The notes beneath the pieces were generated by a model that made no database searches, was not told the origin of the DNA, and was given only the letters and a program-made list of their open reading frames with translations. The position numbers and the translations under genes are program-made. Source: Grifola frondosa (taxonomy: Eukaryota; Basidiomycota; Agaricomycetes; Polyporales; Grifolaceae). From it: a stretch of 64,000 nucleotides of DNA. Below are positions 60,149 through 64,000 of the stretch, in pieces (within the stretch, counting starts at the first letter, position 1; each line of letters starts with the position of its first letter). Location of the stretch: the NCBI GenBank assembly GCA_001683735.1, contig LUGG01000017.1:62001-126000 (forward strand), read 5' to 3'.

Positions 60149-62160
60149 ATGCCATCTCCTATCAAGCTTGATAACACTCTAGGCGCTGCTTTCCTCGGTA
60201 TTTGTCTGTGATTCGTCATCCGACATCACTCCGCTGAATACTTTGATTTTTTAGGCAATATTTTCGCAGCGATGTAAGTTCACGCTGGTAGCATTATCAT
60301 ATTGAACTAACGATTCCTACAAAGCTTCTATGGAATCACAAGTGTCCAGACTTTCTCTTATTACAAACATAACGGAAAGGATTCACGGTATATGAAAATG
60401 ATGGTTCGATAAATTGTTATTCTGCCGCATCTGAATGCTAACGCAAATGCAACAGATATTCATTCTGTGGTTAGGACCACAGACAATTCCACGATATGAC
60501 TGCGCCTGCTGATAAAAAACTAGGATATTGGATAGTGCACACCTGGCACTCATAACTCACACCCTTTATATATAACAGTGACAAATTTCTCGGATCTGCT
60601 AGCAATCGCAGTTCCGACGCGGTATGTTCAATTTAATTCAGCCGAAGTCTAGTATACCCATCATACAAATCTGCAGGAGTATAGTGGTGAGCACACTAAG
60701 ATTCAACGGGCGTCGTAGCGTTCACGCTGACGTGTGAAATAGATCCACGTTGCGGTCAAAGTGCGCTTGACCATTTATGTTATTCATGTATGCTTGCTTA
60801 CGATTAAAATTTGTCTTTGCTAGGGTACAAGTGACCTCATTATCAGAAGGTCAGTGCACGTTGCTAGGGGCTTCTAGGTTGGGTATTAACTACCTCGTAC
60901 GCTTAGCTTTTTCTGCTACAGAGTTTGGAGACGTGAGTATAATGGCGTCCACCATCGAGAATGATTGACCATAATGTCATCTTCGTAGTGAGCAAAAGGA
61001 GTAGGATTTTGGGAATTGCCATTGTGAGGGCGTTTTTATCGTCGTAATGCGCTGCTCATTGTGTGTCTAGGGGGTGCTTATTCTGCCCGTGTTTGGTGGG
61101 TGCTGAGCCACTTTCTATCATATTCATTCTGACTATCGGTGATGCGAGGGAAGGCACTAACATCGGTACGCCTGTGGCGCGATACAGCACATTTGGTACT
61201 AACAGGTTCTACTAAACGGCCAGCGGTCACCGTCGAATGGTAAGTCTTCTACGTTCGCAATGTTCACTCCGAGACATTCTGAATACACCACACAGCTCCA
61301 AAATATTTGCCTACTTCCAGCTGCAGAATTTTGCGGTGAGGGTGTCATACAGTGCATTGCCCTCGGTGAAGGTGCCAAACTGAATCCTGGAAAAGTGGCT
61401 CCTGTACCTGAGCCTCTGCGGTGCCCTCGCGGCGGACTTCATCGTCGCCGTCTCGCTCTGCTGGCTGCTAGCAAAACATCGGACAGGCTTTAAAAGGTCG
61501 GCCCTCTTACTTAAAGCAGGCTTGATACGATGACATGTTTTTGTTTTACTTTATAGAACCGATTCTATCATACGAGTCCTAATGGTCTACATCATCAACA
61601 CCTGCGTCCTCACGATGTAAATCCTCCCCCCCATCTATGTCCGTCCGCGAACTGATAACTCTCGCAGCCTGTGTGGATTCTGCTGCCTCATCACGGTATG
61701 TCCTCTCCTCCTTCCTCCCTTCTCCATCTTCTTCATCTATGTCCCCAATCTCGCAGTTGATCACGATGCCAAACAACTTAATCTTCCTCGCTTTCTACTT
61801 CGCCATACCAAAATGTAACCCTCCCTACCTCTCTCTGTTCCGTGGGGAGACTCACGCGCCCCGTGTAGTATTCCTCAACTCCTTCCTCGCGATGCTCAAC
61901 TCGCGCAAGCACATGCGCGAGATGGGGTCCAGCGCCCCAGTCATGTCCATCCCACTGTCTGCGATGTCCGGCACAAGCACGACTGCCTCCGCGGACAGGG
62001 CCGGCGGCAAGCCGCAGCCCCAGTACGAGGACCATGTCAGTGCGGCGTTCGCAAATTTGGGACGCGTACTGATTCTACGTTTTGGTGTGTGGAGGTCCTG
62101 CAGATCCAGATCCAGACGACGACAGACATTAAATCGGACTCCGCGACGTCTGTTGTGTAG
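60149..62160 (+). CDS. DUF6534-type membrane protein
   Basis: Start at ATG 60,149: MPSPIKLDNTLGAAFLG, then NIFAAM, YGITSVQTFSYYKHNGKDS, IFILW, LDSAHLALITHTLYIY, the short V-T-N-F-like turn VTNFSDLLAIAVPT, IHVAVKVRL, FAYFQLQNFAVRVSYSALP, LCGALAADFIVAVSLCWLLAKHRTGFKRS (in part), RVLMVYIINTCVLT, MPNNLIFLAFYFAIPK, LNSFLAMLNSRKHMRE and the tail IQTTTDIKSDSATSVV ending at TAG 62,160. About ten introns of 50-60 bases. These are the ordered helices and the N-S-x-L-A-x-LN-x-R motif of DUF6534 proteins. At least two frame changes are needed (near 60,580 and 62,085). Role unknown; members are multicopy in mushroom genomes. Confidence 0.7.
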
Positions 62161-63486
62161 GCGGTGGGGAGAGGCCTTGTTTCGCTCTCCGCCGGGCTCA
62201 TATCTCACACCGGCTTCCAGGAGGGAGCGTCCTCAAGAGAATATTATGATATATTTGTGGTACTTCGTTTGTAGGACCCATGCATGTGCGAATGGATTTT
62301 ATTTATGATTTATACAGTACATCAGTTATAGTAGCTCCAAAGGACATGAGCCACTCTGATTGCACGCCGTCCCTGATCACCACGCCTAGCCACTGCGAGC
62401 GAGCGAAGGAGACGCGTTCCGCCAGAGATGATGGATCTGACAACGACAAGTCCAGGAAAACTTTCAAGATTAGGCCAAAGGAACCACAGTATCATGAGTA
62501 CAACCAAAAGATAGGTTAACGTCGTCGATATTGTGAGTCCGAGAGGCGATACTTATCAGCGGTCGGTTTACGATATTGGTGAGGAAAGACAGACGTGAGA
62601 AAAACAATTGTCTAATACTATCTGAAGCACTCGATGCTTTGAGACGTCTACCGCACGTCTGCTGCTGGATAAAAGTGCCTCTCAGAGATAGACACCAGCG
62701 ATAGCAAGGTCCATGTTAACCGGACAAACGCGATAGTGTTCCGAAAAGACCACCCGTCACGCGTGTCACGTGTGCGCGTCGAGACGCGTTGCTTTTCCCA
62801 CGGCTCTTGAGGCGAAGTCCTCTGATCACGGTAGCAAGAGGTAGGAACCGATATCGTGACGCCAAACTAACGACACTCAGGTATATTTTTACCCTGAAAT
62901 TCTCTGCGTCAGCGATGTAGGAGAAGCGCGCCATATACGGCCAAGGCTCATGGATCAATTGTCATACTTATGCAGAAATTCTATGGTCAAGACGATCTTC
63001 GGATATAGTTTAGCGTCTACAGTGGATCATGGTAGAATATTTCTCACCACCGGCACCGATACCATAGTCATTCGTATCGAGTATGCGATACGTGTTCTCC
63101 CGATAAGTAACTCCGGTTCCCACACTCTTCTCACCTCCGTGATCTCACAGACGACATTCTAAAATGATTCTTGCGAGACTCACATACCGGAATCGATTTG
63201 TTCCCATGATTTTCGTTATCTGGCGAATGGCAGGCTGTCAGTTGACTTCGAAAGACGAATGTAAGCATTTTCAAACAGCTAAGCCAGTTGAACTTGCCCT
63301 TGCCCCTGACTTTTGGTTCGGACCGTCACCAATCACCAGACATTAGTGGGCCTGAACATTCTCCGATATGCAATCACAACTCCTGGCATTGATATGTGAT
63401 GAACCCGAGGTACAGTGGACATACGTTCCTTTTTAACTGCCGAAGAGCCCTGAAATCTAATGCCAGTGGTTTTAAGTGGCGGATCG
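62161..63486. other. no gene recognised
   Basis: Short frames without motifs. The stretch near 63,208-63,290 weakly repeats 59,225-59,300. Confidence 0.35.
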
Positions 63487-64000
63487 ATCGCGAACAAAGA
63501 CAAAAAGTGACACTTCCTGCTGTTTAGCCCGCAGAACCCCCGCATTCACAGAATCATAGCTTCCCATCCTTCGTCCCGGAATTGATGTCCGCGGCGGCGG
63601 GAACGATCACCATTATTGTATTCATGAGATAGCGCTGCGTCTCCCTCCGGTCCGCGCGCCCCTTGTCCTCGCCAATATCTGACAGCGCAGTTACACATGC
63701 ACGCGCATGTCGTGCCGCGCCTTCAGGTGGTTCGCGAATGCGCTCGTGGAAAATTGGGCAACAATGTGCGGAGAGTGGTTTACGCTCCACGCGGGGGATC
63801 TGGAACTTGAACTCCATCGTCAGCGTCGTTGTCGCATACCACCTGCACGAAATATTCAGATCGACTGCATGTGGACGGTTTGCGCGGGGAGCGTATCTCC
63901 TCGACAGACGAGCCCATGGACTTGACGAGCCTGGATATGCTTGCCCAGAAGCGGGTGCCAGTGACCGACGCGGATTTGGAAGGCTGCATGGGCGTGCGGC
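63487..64000. repeat. GC-rich duplicated unit, copy 2, runs out of window
   Basis: Same order as copy 1 (57,388-57,863), including GAACAAAGACAAAA, GCGCTGCGTCTCCCTCCGGT and the identical core from GCGGGGGATCTGGAAC on. The match is still unbroken at the window edge. Confidence 0.85.

Overview
The window reads as nuclear DNA of a filamentous basidiomycete, most likely an Agaricomycete. Coding sequence is cut by many short GT-AG introns of about 48 to 60 bases, often with a CTRAY-like branch site. Several families are typical of mushroom-forming fungi: a CxC-KDZ transposase, a chromodomain Ty3/gypsy element, DUF6534 membrane proteins and 'rhodopsin-domain' integral membrane proteins. No rRNA, CRISPR or bacterial-style operon is seen. 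Family names come from recalled motifs; no search was run.

Layout. 1-0.7 kb: GC-rich, broken remnant of an unidentified gene. 0.86-1.8 kb: short repeats with the core GATGCACCCGAC. 2.5-9.6 kb: three minus-strand, intron-rich genes of the kind that travel with basidiomycete DNA transposons; one carries repeated SUMO-interaction-like motifs. 10.2-11.0 kb: repeat family R1. 11.2-12.6 kb: one more transposon-type gene. 13,367-20,449: a complete but decayed chromovirus with 337-bp LTRs and a 5-bp target duplication, inserted into a second R1 copy. 21.2-25.3 kb: tandem repeats, then a CxC-KDZ transposase. 25.4-25.9 kb: a two-exon Argonaute fragment. 26.4-26.8 kb: a 17-bp satellite and a tRNA-His-like SINE head.

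27.4-53.4 kb looks like a specialised-metabolism cluster. In order: alpha/beta hydrolase, 4-coumarate-CoA-ligase-like enzyme, AidB-type acyl-CoA dehydrogenase, 7TM membrane protein (minus), MetE-like protein (minus), flavin-dependent halogenase, LaeA-like methyltransferase, family-2 O-methyltransferase (minus), rhodopsin-domain membrane protein and a second alpha/beta hydrolase. There is no PKS, NRPS or terpene synthase in view. The set would fit CoA activation and side-chain oxidation of an aromatic or fatty acid, followed by halogenation and methylation. That pathway is inference.

55-64 kb: an internally deleted DUF6534 remnant, a GC-rich unit present twice (57.4 and 63.5 kb), and a nearly complete DUF6534 membrane-protein gene.

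Many otherwise well-conserved genes carry single-base frameshifts, mostly one base missing beside a homopolymer. This points to consensus error in an unpolished assembly at least as much as to gene decay, so 'broken' calls should be read with that in mind.
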